64,000 nucleotides of DNA from NCBI RefSeq assembly GCF_001905095.1, contig NZ_LWLS01000024.1, forward strand, positions 124,001 to 188,000, in the 5' to 3' direction. Shown piece by piece: positions 12,201 to 18,872 of this stretch (positions are counted from its first letter, which is position 1; every line of letters begins with the position of its first letter). Position numbers and translations under genes: made by a program. The notes under the pieces are model-generated. The model did not search any database. It worked only from the letters and a program-made list of their open reading frames with translations, and was not told the origin of the DNA. This stretch comes from Micromonospora sp. CB01531. GTDB lineage: Bacteria > Actinomycetota > Actinomycetes > Mycobacteriales > Micromonosporaceae.

Positions 12201-12954
12201 CGACGTCGCCAACGGCGACAGCGGCGGCGACGAGGTGTTCGGCGGGGAGGGCTCGGACGTGCTCTGGGGTGGCAAGGGCTGCGACCCGGTGCTCGACGCG
12301 ACCAACCCGCAGTGCCTGGTCAACGGCGTGTTCAGCGCCGCCGCCCGGGGCGACCACGACCAGTACGTGGACCACCTGTTCGGCGGTGCCGGGGCGACCA
12401 GCGGCCCGGCGGTGACCGCCGTGCTCAGCTCCGACCTGCTGGACTTCCGCCCGCGCGGCTCCTACCCGGACAACTGCGCGGCCGGGGCCTGGCCGGTCGA
12501 CCTCACCTCGGGGACAGTCGACCCGTGTCGCTGGTTCGAGATGACGAACCTGGACAACGACGACGTGGCCGACAACCAGCACCACCACGGCACCGACTGG
12601 CTCTACGGCGGCTGGGACCGAGACGTGCTCCAGGGCGACGTCACCGCCAACGGCCCGAACAACGGCGACCGGCTGTTCGACTGGAACGGCGCCTACAACC
12701 TGTACACCCACTGCAACTCGGCGTACGGCGGGTTCAACGACATCCGCCAGCACAGCCCGGCGATGCAGGACTTCCTCACCCGGCTGGCCTGGGCCACCGG
12801 CGCGGGTCGCAGCGCCTCCGACGTCACCACGGCCGGCACCTCGGCCTTCCTGGAGCTGTCCTACGTCTACCCGAGGGACAACAAGGAACAGGGAGCCGGG
12901 GCGGCGTTCCCGGGCACCCCGGGGCACTTCGACCAGCCCTCCTGCACCGACTGA
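3289..12954 (+). CDS. Giant secreted RTX-type calcium-binding repeat protein (3,221 aa)
   Basis: Very large exported protein of unknown role. The ATG follows GACGAGG, and residues 1-31 are a Sec signal peptide ending APAHA, unlike the C-terminal secretion signal of classical type I-exported RTX proteins. Residues about 32-1,900 are a beta-rich region with recurring but diverged segments such as PLLGxSPxxLL, FGLKWG and PVLSDLSKATGG. I recognise no catalytic domain there. Residues about 1,925-2,990 carry dozens of glycine/aspartate nonapeptides of the GGxGxDxLx type (for example GGDGDDLLFG), which fold as calcium-binding parallel beta-rolls. The last 230 residues are non-repetitive and contain Cys. 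No type I exporter is nearby. Adhesin, surface-layer or matrix roles are all possible. Confidence 0.9.
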   Translation: MVALRRLLAAAIAAVLTAALALVWTAAPAHADEAWETALKSLMSRTATWADGGLSQVGLLGQPLPLLGVSPGALVDADKLAKTASDALASGLTKDDVDLGGGTRLTSSVTTSGGDHLLDVLLTTKREVADKELTANGVTLAKAVSVTGWATLHLRARHTAAGETYLVRDGDTPRIDIDAAARLRADLDKATASVGILGVTLTAGSTLTARTHLKVTVTDPNGDGRLAFDTPAGPGTGELGAAGSLAGLAQVALDGSGGGRISDTETEPGPGSVHGVIKLGAATAGAPFALPAVAATVNVDWNDISVGSPTVTTTGLDETIAKFRNMSPLDLASGLAQLATLLSGVQQSGPAGNLNLPFLRGTFADAVKVNEKLTDFLKKYVHPRPDDPQFDPTKDDPALAGQPRFSSIQELLALLAAEGLPVDNLSFAGDKLVFRVKLERESTVEVPLDPGAASLSGRGATFTANGFSVSGNRFTPGDLVGQRVVAGTSAGTVAANTANSVTLVQDWIGGQPANDSVWVISGSSPNIGAVELAGTLTDPVDDDKKVGLRAANAQASFAKVKPRYSAALTLVLDLRDELGSPTANADRVLLRTDPAVPLFSADFPITTGVDFYATAGFLKVKLGGDLSVGPAAAGQRMLEVKFKQAQDISLGTFFHRLQSEPTTLLAASASVKTTGRVKVSVPGDTGALGQGIGVDVSWKAGEEPVVNTSGLTGLFAVDFDPNDPKALFAVVVEALRLVNAALSQADTGSGPLDKKIPLLGRSPRQLLGADESGVGKDVTFAADGTNFLLKDDSRKDDAGFDARLEGRTVVIGSKAYRVLKQVDGQTLRIDAAGTPKPADGTAYALRPELADALDRLLAAPPDNLQDALDVLNNAIGAGSGVSFTVDQREGGPFLRIGLDWKRNFHTGGPLAFGWGGGKDLISLDSSGTFALDVSANAKLGLLLPLRLDAAPILDHTSSASVTVSGGITKGAIAARVGPLALDLGKDPDFATVKANLSLGLGGLTEDGPISGLLGLTPQFSTAGVDCGGGVGGANVPICARAPLFVNNCEPADATNLLTFTMGLDLTPTANTPNLDSCFANLTMKLTDFNVGIDGYLAKVEEALRLASFDGKLPLVGDDLQQGQRFVAQLREQIKAAIGPVLADATLDSAGLNAALKEALKPVDENVTAEVSCRTGVATPCQPEDFQAVRIKLTSAKGDPSASGGCQIGCAEANVPLDLGIPGLSLKAKKGAADGIKAKLGWKLHLDLVLDRDEGFYIPTHDGDTTPEVQIGGSFDTTGDLAAQLAFIQVNATKQSTDPLVRAYFGIDLKGSPGEKSCFDPTVTADCTADPDAKLTLAEFGDLGSLLATDLTAKVDIDWKLAAVVNTGDEVGSALPGISARFGLKWGLEHKQGALTATGDGVTTPLKVTFTDIALDAGAFFDKILKPVVAKLKAVTGPLQPVIDTLYAPIPVLSDLSKATGGPDITLVWLAKTFSTLNGGPKLDFVDTVRAVITFVNRIPDCDSGCSIPLGQFLVDPAKALTTEVSPASAESLIKRDDPFTQAKSAAEVKTKIDDAAGDDGEKLFTPKNPGEKSNAEKTGFSFPIFDNPGSLFGLLLGQDVELVSFDSGPLALGFSWRQSFGPVYAPPPVLVTLSGSASVTARFIAGLDTAGIRHAVEAATDGSKLDAVSLLDGLYFKTADSTGKPVPVVTLRGEIGAGAEVSVLIVKAGIQGGIRLTVGFSWNDPNNDGKFRTSEFLERLRVNPICLFTTSGQLSVFLKVYITIDLFLFSKTFDFTLVDATLLDFRAQPDCTPPPPELGGTVGDTLVVFAGKFGKQEQRGDKAWDNSAGTYAGDVVKVYALHYADAGTEGASDDFDGFAVEALGRKQEFLDPSLTRVVVDGRGYQVADADKVSLSVLLLGDGDTSGDGTKTSSFDKTAVVLGSDGKDQIRTGTVPAYVDGRGGDDVIVTAEAPGAVSRVAGGPGKDSITTGDGNNVVAGDSGLGGTDRAATTVHTSVGDKTLTGLIDWTTLTDPTAASGGDDDHVTVGHGASRVYGNGGDDVLGVVVDDRPNGKNTLVGGPGGDTINGGRGDDTIHTYDTTIPADVDQAGSGDIDLTNQVDTGAGQDTVYGSAGVDLVVSHSANGQTGRVYGYGGDDVLVGGYGTDELYGGPGQDYLIAEPSQVGEPGATDGYGPFRQVTHQPLPAGTQSQNKLLVGGLGSDHLIGGDGGATIFGDRHLPAETCVDASLADAQPAPADQGAADLILGGAGVEVVSAGSGDDRADLGGGDDRACGQLGDDTLHLGGGNDRAWGGAGVDQLHGGDGDDLLFGNTGDDGLYGDAGQDTAEGNEGGDQVFGGPDADVLYGGSRVAGAGDGRDFLYGEEGADRIVGDNGTPRIGDVGPYPLDLAGDVAGAGAGDVISGGGDDDVAYGGLGGDRINGDAGNDQLEGNNGADLIHGDLGRDEIIGGSSQEPAAGTGRPDSGDELYGDADADLIAGDNARFTPAGADATRVTQGRPGPARKVTLLDLGFSPAAGTSGGDLISGGDADDVIFGQGGPDRVHADAGNDYAEGGPGSDWVEGNAGDDDLVGGSSTAYDGSGAATTGQPDTADAVFGGPGSDAIIGDNGAVLRPLPGEQPTSVTVRLGADGNPFGPRIVVLLDRAAATANRYGDDRLSGGDGVDALWGQDGDDALTGDGDGDYLEGNGGADNLRGDSALGGAGRQAVTPLADPGWPGEPSPPAELVGAGAPAGQDDLIGGSSTAGFRDTGDVVEGNGADDVILGDNGSLLRTVTTVNGKQTERVYTERYPTGAVPTDATVARTHDPALPGPSTRFCTTAQATCEPAGAFGNDQLYGDAGNDGIWGQDGDDLIRGGAGDDDLFGELGADTLYGDDGRDAILGDRGGVVNQYLNADDVAALGFTVTLSSVPQETFTGFRAGDYDRRVDLLHDTDGDAWIGSSTSAPMPHAGLTAGAGDVIRGGAGADNIHGGFGDDVANGDSGGDEVFGGEGSDVLWGGKGCDPVLDATNPQCLVNGVFSAAARGDHDQYVDHLFGGAGATSGPAVTAVLSSDLLDFRPRGSYPDNCAAGAWPVDLTSGTVDPCRWFEMTNLDNDDVADNQHHHGTDWLYGGWDRDVLQGDVTANGPNNGDRLFDWNGAYNLYTHCNSAYGGFNDIRQHSPAMQDFLTRLAWATGAGRSASDVTTAGTSAFLELSYVYPRDNKEQGAGAAFPGTPGHFDQPSCTD

Positions 12955-12963
12955 CCGACGGCC

Positions 12964-12995
12964 GGGCCCGGCTTCCGCACAGGGGAGCCGGGCCC
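12964..12995 (+). terminator. Hairpin terminator after RTX gene
   Basis: GGGCCCGGCTTCC (12964-12976) pairs with GGGAGCCGGGCCC (12983-12995) with one mismatch, just after the RTX stop codon. There is no T-run, which is usual for actinomycete terminators. It also lies beyond the 3' end of the facing gene. Confidence 0.7.
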
Positions 12996-13124
12996 CGGCA
13001 TGCCCGGCTCAGCGGCCACGATCCGCCTCCCTGAACGTGCTGCCCCGAGTGTCGCGGGCGGCCGCACGTCCCCGAAGCTGTTCGGGGGTGCGCGCGGGTC
13101 GGCCGGCGCGCGGGGGTTCCGGGG

Positions 13125-13643
13125 TCAGCCTCGGCCGGCGATCGGGACGGCGGTTTCCGCGGCGAGGGGGCGCCCGGCGTCGTCGAGCGGGGTCACGAGG
13201 ACAGACTCGTCTGTCGCGGGAACGGCGGAGGCCGGAAGCAGGAACACCCCGGCATGAAGGTCCGCGCGCAGAGCGGCGCCGGGCGGCCCGACCGAGACCG
13301 CCCGCGCGCCAGTGACCGGCACAGTGCCGACGAGCCCGTCGAGGATCTCGCTGGCGCTGTACTCGTCGCTGCTGCCACTGCTGGCTCCGACCGCCCCCTC
13401 GTGCCGTCCGGACCGGAGGCTCTCGACGTACCACCCGGACGTCCCCGTCCAGAGGCGCAGGGTGTGGGCGCTCGCGAGCGACACCGTGTCGGTGACGACG
13501 TACCCGGCCGGCGGCTGCCAGACCGGCTCCGGCTCCGCCGCGGGCGAGGGCCGGTGGGAAGTGACGACGGCCGCGATGGCCGCCGACACCGCCGCGAGCC
13601 CGAGCAGGCTACGGGTGTTGGCACGGACGTTGGCCGGATTCAT
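13125..13643 (-). CDS. Secreted or anchored hypothetical protein (172 aa)
   Basis: Not recognised. The ATG at 13643 begins MNPANVRANTRSLLG, followed by a hydrophobic helix (LAAVSAAIAAVV, about residues 15-28) that acts as an uncleaved anchor or signal peptide, with the rest outside. The exported part is small, Ser/Gly/Ala-rich and has segments resembling a beta-sandwich (LRLWTGTSGWYVESL, VGPPGAALRADLHAG). It has no Cys and no catalytic motif. It reads in the same direction as smpB upstream, separated by 61 bp, so co-transcription is possible. Confidence 0.6.
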   Translation of the reverse strand: MNPANVRANTRSLLGLAAVSAAIAAVVTSHRPSPAAEPEPVWQPPAGYVVTDTVSLASAHTLRLWTGTSGWYVESLRSGRHEGAVGASSGSSDEYSASEILDGLVGTVPVTGARAVSVGPPGAALRADLHAGVFLLPASAVPATDESVLVTPLDDAGRPLAAETAVPIAGRG

Positions 13644-13704
13644 GGCCCGATCATCGCTGCCGCTCGCCACCAGGTCCAGGCCCGCCCCGGAAACCGCTTC
13701 AGGG

Positions 13705-14190
13705 TCAGCGGGTCGCGCGGGCGCCCTTGAGGCGGCGGCCCAACTCCCGGGCGATCTCCCGGTTGGCGTCCCGTTCGGCGATGGCCTGCCGCTTGTCGTA
13801 CGACTTCTTTCCGCGGGCCAGGCCCAGCTCGACCTTGGCCCAGCCGTTGGAGAAGTACATCGACAGGGGCACCAGGGTGATCCCGCCCTCGCGCAGCTTC
13901 TCCAGGATCCGGCCGACCTCGATCCGGTGCAGCAGCAGCTTGCGGGTGCGCCGCGGCTGGTGGTTCGTCCAGGTGCCATAGCCGTACTCGGCGATGTGCA
14001 GGCCGTACAGCATGATCTCGCCGTCACGCTCCTGGGCGAACGCGTCGACCAGCGACGCCCGCCCCTCGCGCAACGACTTCACCTCGGTGCCGGCCAGCAC
14101 GATCCCGGCCTCGTACGTCTTGAGGATGGTGTAGTCGTGCCGCGCCTTCTTGTTGGAGGCGATGAGCTTCCGCCCGTTCTCCCTGGCCAC
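13705..14190 (-). CDS. smpB: SsrA-binding protein SmpB
   Basis: SmpB binds tmRNA and delivers it to stalled ribosomes so that truncated proteins are tagged and released (trans-translation). The 161-residue length is typical. Diagnostic segments are [15 protein letters not shown] at the N-terminus, [17 protein letters not shown], and the basic C-terminal tail ([15 protein letters not shown]) that enters the decoding centre. In many actinobacteria smpB follows ftsE-ftsX; here those genes are absent and the upstream neighbour is an unrelated membrane gene. No tmRNA gene was recognised in the window. Confidence 0.97.
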   Translation of the reverse strand: MARENGRKLIASNKKARHDYTILKTYEAGIVLAGTEVKSLREGRASLVDAFAQERDGEIMLYGLHIAEYGYGTWTNHQPRRTRKLLLHRIEVGRILEKLREGGITLVPLSMYFSNGWAKVELGLARGKKSYDKRQAIAERDANREIARELGRRLKGARATR

Positions 14191-14304
14191 GCCCCACCCC
14201 CCGTGCTGTCGACCCGGAGCAGGATACCCGCCGGCGAAGGGCCGGGCGGCGCAGCCGGCCGGAAACTCCCGCGCCCGGGGCTCCGCCCAGGCGCGGGAGA
14301 CCGA

Positions 14305-14982
14305 TCACCTGCGCCGTGCCAGCCGTACGGCGAGGGCGGCGAAGCCGACGGCCTGGAGCGTCGCGCCGGCGACCTCGAACCACTCGGTGCCGGCGATCAG
14401 GCCGGTCACGTGCAGCACCGGCCAGCAGCAGATCGCGGCGGCGGCCCAGGCCGGTGCGGTCCGGGCACGCAGCAGGGCGATACCGAGCAGCAGCGTGCCG
14501 AGGATGTTCCCGGCCACGAAGAGCAGGAGCCACGGGATCGCAGCTTCGCCGGCGGCGTCCAGCACGGCGGCGTAGTCGCCGGTGGGGCCGCCCCGCTCGG
14601 CCACGGCCAGGTCGACGAAGCCTCTCATCACGGCGCCGAAGTACGCCACGTACCCGGCGATCATGAGTGACCCGCCGATGAGGCCGAGCCGGTTCGCCCG
14701 GTGCCGGGTGAACCCGATGGCGCCGAGCGCGGCCGGGATGATGAGCAGGCAGCCGAGCAGGGCCGCGATGGTGCTCACCCGCAGTGGCGTCGGATGCGCG
14801 GCGGCGAGCGCGAGGGCGTCCGCGCTGGTCTCGTCGCTGCCGCCGTCGCGGGTGGCCCAGGCGTAGGCGGCGTTGGCGACCACGAACCCCCACGGGGCGA
14901 GAAGCATGGCGGCGGCGGTGCCGACGCGGCGCAGCGCGTCGGTCGGGGCGACCGCGACCTCGCGGTCGAGGGTGGCGGTCAT
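14305..14982 (-). CDS. Multi-pass membrane protein, hypothetical (225 aa)
   Basis: Integral membrane protein of unknown function with about six hydrophobic helices, for example AAMLLAPWGFVVANAAYAWA, IAALLGCLLIIPAALGAIGF and WLLLFVAGNILGTLLLGIAL. It ends with a basic cytoplasmic tail. The start overlaps the stop of the upstream membrane gene by 4 bases (ATGA), so the two are translationally coupled. The pair is divergent from the histidine kinase gene and may be its target or its sensing partner; that link is inferred from position only. Confidence 0.8.
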   Translation of the reverse strand: MTATLDREVAVAPTDALRRVGTAAAMLLAPWGFVVANAAYAWATRDGGSDETSADALALAAAHPTPLRVSTIAALLGCLLIIPAALGAIGFTRHRANRLGLIGGSLMIAGYVAYFGAVMRGFVDLAVAERGGPTGDYAAVLDAAGEAAIPWLLLFVAGNILGTLLLGIALLRARTAPAWAAAAICCWPVLHVTGLIAGTEWFEVAGATLQAVGFAALAVRLARRR

Positions 14983-15347
14983 GACGCGGCCACCGCCGGC
15001 CGGCGCAGGCCCGGCCAGATCAGTGCCAGGGCGGCCACCGTGACGGCGATACCGACGCCGAGGAGAACCTGGTTGGCGGCGGAGATGCTGTCGTCGCCGA
15101 ACGCCGGCAGCACGGCGAGCCCGGACAGGATCCGGGTGACGATCACCGTGACGAGGCCGCCGCGCCGTCCGCGCCAGGCGAACCAGGCGCCGGCGAGGGT
15201 GATCGCGCCGAGCAGCGTGATGACCACCGCCGCGGCGAGCGGCGGTTGGCCCTCCCCGCCCACGCCGAAGAACCCGGTGGCCAGGTCGCCGAGGCCGAGC
15301 AGTCCGGCGAGTACGAGACCGACGGTGAAGGTACGGGTGTGTCTCAC
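14979..15347 (-). CDS. Small membrane protein, hypothetical (122 aa)
   Basis: Small protein with four likely transmembrane helices (FTVGLVLAGLLGLGDLATGF, AAAVVITLLGAITLAGAWF, a weaker third, and VGIAVTVAALALIWPG). The GTG at 15347 is chosen because it follows a strong AAGGAGGG site. The stop overlaps the next gene by 4 bases. Its start lies about 160 bp from the divergent histidine kinase start, so both may share a regulatory region. No family is recognised. Confidence 0.75.
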   Translation of the reverse strand: MRHTRTFTVGLVLAGLLGLGDLATGFFGVGGEGQPPLAAAVVITLLGAITLAGAWFAWRGRRGGLVTVIVTRILSGLAVLPAFGDDSISAANQVLLGVGIAVTVAALALIWPGLRRPAVAAS

Positions 15348-15508
15348 GATTGCCCTCCTTGAGCGGATGTCCTGGCCAGCAGTCTTGGCCCGGGCCCCGC
15401 CGCCGGGCATCGGGGCGGACTCGGGAATCGGGGTGCGGGGAGGTACGGAAGCGATCTCCGTGCTGGCACGCATCCGCACTGGTTGCCGGAGGGCTTACCG
15501 TGGGGGCC

Positions 15509-17488
15509 ATGACCCTGCCGCGGCTGGTTTCGTACGGCTTGGCGGCGTTCGCCGCCGCGCTCGTCGGCGCGGGTGGCTGGCTGCTGTCGATTGCCGCCGA
15601 TCCCGGTCAGGTCGCCTACTTCGCGACCGCCTGCCTCCTCGCCACCGCCTCGGTAGGCCTGGGCGTGCTGATCGCGACGAAGCGCCCGACCAACGTGATC
15701 GGTGCGCTGCTCACGTTCTTCGGACTGCTCGCGATCTGGGTCGCCTGGACCGACGTCTACGCGTACGTCGTCGCGCACCGGCCGGGAGCGCTGCCGGTGT
15801 CGTCGCTGCTGGCCACCGTGAGCCAGGGCGCCTGGATGCTCAACTACGTGCCGGCGGCGCTGCTCATGCTGCTCTTCCCGGACGGGCGGCTGCTGCCCGG
15901 GCGGCGCTGGCAGGTGACGGCGGTCGGCCTCCTGGTGGTGCCGGCAGCGTTCATCGTGCTCACCGGTCTCGACCCCGCCCCGTTCCCGGAGCCGTTCGCG
16001 GGTGTGGACCATGCGTTCGGCACCCCGCCGCCGGCGCTGGCGCGGGTGCTGGAACCGATCGCGCTCGTGCTGCTGCCCGGGCTGCTCGCCCTGCTCGTCG
16101 CGTCCGCCACGGCGATGGTGGTGCGGTACCGGCGGGCCGCCGACCCGATCCGCCGCGCGCAGCTGAAGTGGTTCGCGCTCGGCGCGTTGTTCCTGCCTGC
16201 GACGCTGCTGCTGTGCTGGCTGAGCTATCTGCTGCTCGACGGGCCGGACCTCGCCGTGGCCGGGCTCGCCGCCACGTTGATCGCGATCCCGGCGGCCACC
16301 GCGGTCGGCATCCTCCGCCACGACCTGTACGACGTGGACAAGGCGCTGAGCGCCACCGTCACCTACGGCCTGGTCACCGCCGCGCTGCTGGCGTTCTACA
16401 CGGTCGCCGCCTTCGTCGTCGGCGTCGTGGCGGGGCGCTCGTCGCCGGCGGCGGCGGCCGGTGCCACCGCGGTCTGCGCGCTGGTGCTGTCCCCGTTGCG
16501 GGTCCGGTTGCAGCATCGCGTGGACCGCCGGCTCTATCCCGCCCGCCAGGCGGCACTCGCGGCCATCGAGGACCTCCGGGACCGGATGCACGCCGGCGAG
16601 GCGGCACCGGAGCGACTCGAGGAAACCCTGCGGCAGGCGCTGCGTGATCCGAAGCTGCGCATCGGGTACCGGATGCCCGGCACGGACGAGGTGGTCAGCG
16701 CGACCGGGGCGCGGTTCGAGGCGGCCGGCGAGCCGACCCCGATCCGGCTGGGCGGACAACAGATCGGCGTGCTCGTGCGCGGCGAGACCACCCGCGAGCT
16801 GATGCGCGAGCTGGCCGACGCCTGCGCGCTGCTGGTCGAGGTGGTCCGGCTGCGGTTGCAGCTGCGCCGGGCGCTGGGCGACGTGGAGGCCAGCAGGGCA
16901 CGGCTGCTGCGCGCCGGGTACGCCGAGCGGGTGCGGCTGGAACGCGACCTGCACGACGGTGCCCAGCAGCGCCTCGTATCGCTCGGCATGGCGCTGCGGC
17001 TCGCCCAGCGGCACCTGCCCGAGACCGACATCGCCGGCCTGCTCGACCAGGCGGTCGCCGAGCTGGGCACCGCGGTCGCCGAGCTGCGGCAGATCGCGCA
17101 CGGGCTGCGCCCGTCCAGCCTGGACGAAGGGTTGGCCAACGCGCTGACGATGCTGGCCCGCGGCGTGCCGCTGCCGGTCACGCTCGACATCGGCGCCGAG
17201 CCGGTGCCCGAGGAACTGGCCACCACCGCCTACTACGTGGCCAGCGAGGCGCTGGCGAACGTGGTCAAGCACTCCGCCGCCACCAGCGTGCACCTTCGGG
17301 TGTCCCGAAGCGACGACCAGCTGAGGGTGACCATCCGGGACGACGGCGTCGGCGGGGCGTGCGTGCGGCCGGGCGGTGGGCTGGCGGGCATCACCGACCG
17401 GGTGGCCGCCGCGGGGGGCGCACTCACCGTGGCCGGCCGACCCGGCGACGGGACGCTCGTCGAGGCGGTGCTGCCATGCGGATCGTGA
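15509..17488 (+). CDS. Membrane sensor histidine kinase, NarL/DesK (HisKA_3) type
   Basis: Two-component sensor kinase of 659 residues. The first 330 residues hold eight or so hydrophobic helices with no large external domain, so the signal is probably sensed in or near the membrane. The HisKA_3 phosphoacceptor is H482 in LERDLHDGAQQR, followed by the ATPase domain with the N-box SEALANVVKHSAA and G-boxes DDGVGG and GGLAGITDRV. The start used is ATG 15509; an in-frame GTG at 15500 is an alternative. The gene overlaps its response regulator gene by 13 bases, so the two form a cognate pair. Confidence 0.93.
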   Translation: MTLPRLVSYGLAAFAAALVGAGGWLLSIAADPGQVAYFATACLLATASVGLGVLIATKRPTNVIGALLTFFGLLAIWVAWTDVYAYVVAHRPGALPVSSLLATVSQGAWMLNYVPAALLMLLFPDGRLLPGRRWQVTAVGLLVVPAAFIVLTGLDPAPFPEPFAGVDHAFGTPPPALARVLEPIALVLLPGLLALLVASATAMVVRYRRAADPIRRAQLKWFALGALFLPATLLLCWLSYLLLDGPDLAVAGLAATLIAIPAATAVGILRHDLYDVDKALSATVTYGLVTAALLAFYTVAAFVVGVVAGRSSPAAAAGATAVCALVLSPLRVRLQHRVDRRLYPARQAALAAIEDLRDRMHAGEAAPERLEETLRQALRDPKLRIGYRMPGTDEVVSATGARFEAAGEPTPIRLGGQQIGVLVRGETTRELMRELADACALLVEVVRLRLQLRRALGDVEASRARLLRAGYAERVRLERDLHDGAQQRLVSLGMALRLAQRHLPETDIAGLLDQAVAELGTAVAELRQIAHGLRPSSLDEGLANALTMLARGVPLPVTLDIGAEPVPEELATTAYYVASEALANVVKHSAATSVHLRVSRSDDQLRVTIRDDGVGGACVRPGGGLAGITDRVAAAGGALTVAGRPGDGTLVEAVLPCGS

Positions 17489-18123
17489 TCGGTGAGGACT
17501 CCGCGCTGTTCCGGGAGGGGCTGGCCCGGTTGCTCGCCGACGCCGGCCACGAGGTGGTCGGCAAGGCGGTCGACGCGCCGAGCCTGCTCGTCGCCGTCGA
17601 GGAAGCCGCGCCGGACCTGGCCGTCATCGACGTACGAATGCCGCCCGACCACACCGACGACGGCGCGCGCGCGGCACGCCAGATCCGCACCCGCCACCCG
17701 CAGCTCGGCATCGTGCTGCTCTCCCAGCACGTGGAGACCCGGCACTCGGTGGACCTGGTCACCGGCGGGCGATTCGGCTACCTGCTCAAGGACCGGGTGC
17801 TCGACGTCGACGACTTCCTCGACGCCCTGCGGCGGGTGGCCGCGGGCGGGTCGGCGCTCGATCCGGAGGTGGTCACCCGGCTCATCGGTCGCCGCCCGCC
17901 CGACGATCCGCTCAGCACCCTGACCGCCAGGGAGCGGGAGGTCCTCGCGTTGATGGCTGAGGGGCGTACGAACGTCGGGATCGCCCGCCGGCTGTGGCTC
18001 ACCGAGCGGACGGTGGAGGCGCACGTCAGCTCAATCATGGCCAAGCTCGACCTGGCCGCGTCCGACGAGGACCACCGACGCGTCCTGGCTGTGCTGGTCC
18101 ACCTCCGCCGGGCCACAGGCTGA
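17476..18123 (+). CDS. Response regulator, NarL/FixJ (LuxR) family
   Basis: Partner of the overlapping histidine kinase. The receiver domain (residues about 1-120) has the acidic pair E7/D8 and phospho-acceptor D52 in VIDVRMPP. The C-terminal LuxR-type helix-turn-helix (about 145-205) reads LTAREREVLALMAEGRTN and TERTVEAHVSSIMAKL. Length (215 aa) is normal. Probable targets include the divergent membrane-protein pair, but no binding site could be assigned. Confidence 0.95.
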   Translation: MRIVIGEDSALFREGLARLLADAGHEVVGKAVDAPSLLVAVEEAAPDLAVIDVRMPPDHTDDGARAARQIRTRHPQLGIVLLSQHVETRHSVDLVTGGRFGYLLKDRVLDVDDFLDALRRVAAGGSALDPEVVTRLIGRRPPDDPLSTLTAREREVLALMAEGRTNVGIARRLWLTERTVEAHVSSIMAKLDLAASDEDHRRVLAVLVHLRRATG

Positions 18124-18272
18124 CCGTTCGTTATTCGCGTCGCCTGCTCGGGGCCGCGCCGACGCGCAGCGCGGCATCCAGGAGGGCGTGCGCGGTGGAG
18201 TCATTTCCCGGTCCGCCGGTCACGGCGCCTTGCCGCGTCGCTCTCGGTCGCGGCCAGCCAGCCCGATCAAGG

Positions 18273-18806
18273 TCAGGATTTCGCCTTGCGGGGCGCAAGC
18301 GTGTAGCTGAAGGAGATCAGGAAATCGATGATCAGTACGATGCCCCACCCGCCCATCGGCCCCCACATCGCCGCTACCCGCGTGCCGTCCCCGACGAGCA
18401 GGGTGAAGAGCCCCATGATGGCTGCGGCGATCGCGTACGCCAGGAGATGGCGCAGCCACTGCCGCCGCTCATGGGCGGCGTGCTCGAGTCCGGTCTTCCG
18501 CGGCCGCTTCGGGTTGGGTCCGCCGGCGAACCGGTGCGCGAACCGCTCGTCGGCCCAGCGGAGCATCTGGCCGCCGAAGGCGACCGAGACTCCGAGGTAG
18601 ATCGCGGCGAGGCCGTGTGCGGTGTCGGCTTCCGCGCCGCCGCGCAGGTCGAGGACGGAGGCGGCCAGCAGCAGCACGTCAACGAGGGGTACGCAGATCA
18701 GCAGAACGGTGCTGAGCTGCCGGGCGCGCAGCAGATAGCGAGCCGCGAGGCCGAGCAGGAGCAGGATCCAGAACGCGATCTCGCAGGCGATGATCAACGC
18801 CAGCAT
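18273..18806 (-). CDS. Membrane protein controlled by adjacent TetR regulator (177 aa)
   Basis: Hypothetical membrane protein with four or five helices: an N-terminal FWILLLLGLAARYLL, two central helices (LICVPLVDVLLLAASVL and a Gly-rich one), a basic loop (PNPKRPRKTG), and two C-terminal helices (YAIAAAIMGLFTLLVG, WGIVLIIDFLISFSYTL). It starts 67 bp from the divergent TetR gene, with two operator-like dyads between them, so it is the likely regulated target. Function unknown. Confidence 0.8.
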   Translation of the reverse strand: MLALIIACEIAFWILLLLGLAARYLLRARQLSTVLLICVPLVDVLLLAASVLDLRGGAEADTAHGLAAIYLGVSVAFGGQMLRWADERFAHRFAGGPNPKRPRKTGLEHAAHERRQWLRHLLAYAIAAAIMGLFTLLVGDGTRVAAMWGPMGGWGIVLIIDFLISFSYTLAPRKAKS

Positions 18807-18821
18807 GGAACCCCCGTTTTA

Positions 18822-18862
18822 TCGCACGGTCGTGTCATTTCGTTTTTTACACGGTCGTGCGA
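18822..18862. promoter_or_regulatory. Double TetR operator
   Basis: Two 14-base elements, TCGCACGGTCGTGT (18822-18835) and ACACGGTCGTGCGA (18849-18862), are reverse complements except at the central two bases, and each contains the near-palindrome CACGGTCGTG. The intervening 13 bases are T-rich. They fill the space between the divergent starts, with the second dyad ending 10 bases before the regulator's GTG, as expected for autoregulation. Confidence 0.75.
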
Positions 18863-18872
18863 GAATCAGCAA

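Noticed and set aside
9061..12270. Regular short repeats that could suggest a CRISPR array
   Set aside because: The repeats are codon-level nonapeptides inside an open frame, with no identical 25-40 bp repeats or unique spacers.
7861..12927. Minus-strand open frames opposite the RTX repeats (about 656, 358 and 645 codons)
   Set aside because: Compositional shadows of the GGxGxD repeats.
13000..14300. tmRNA (ssrA) gene near smpB
   Set aside because: ssrA often lies near smpB, but I found no tRNA-like ends or tag-coding sequence in the flanks.
18124..18272. Minus-strand 25-codon frame from a GTG (TGGPGNDSTAHALLDAALRV)
   Set aside because: No ribosome site, no family; between converging genes and probably chance.
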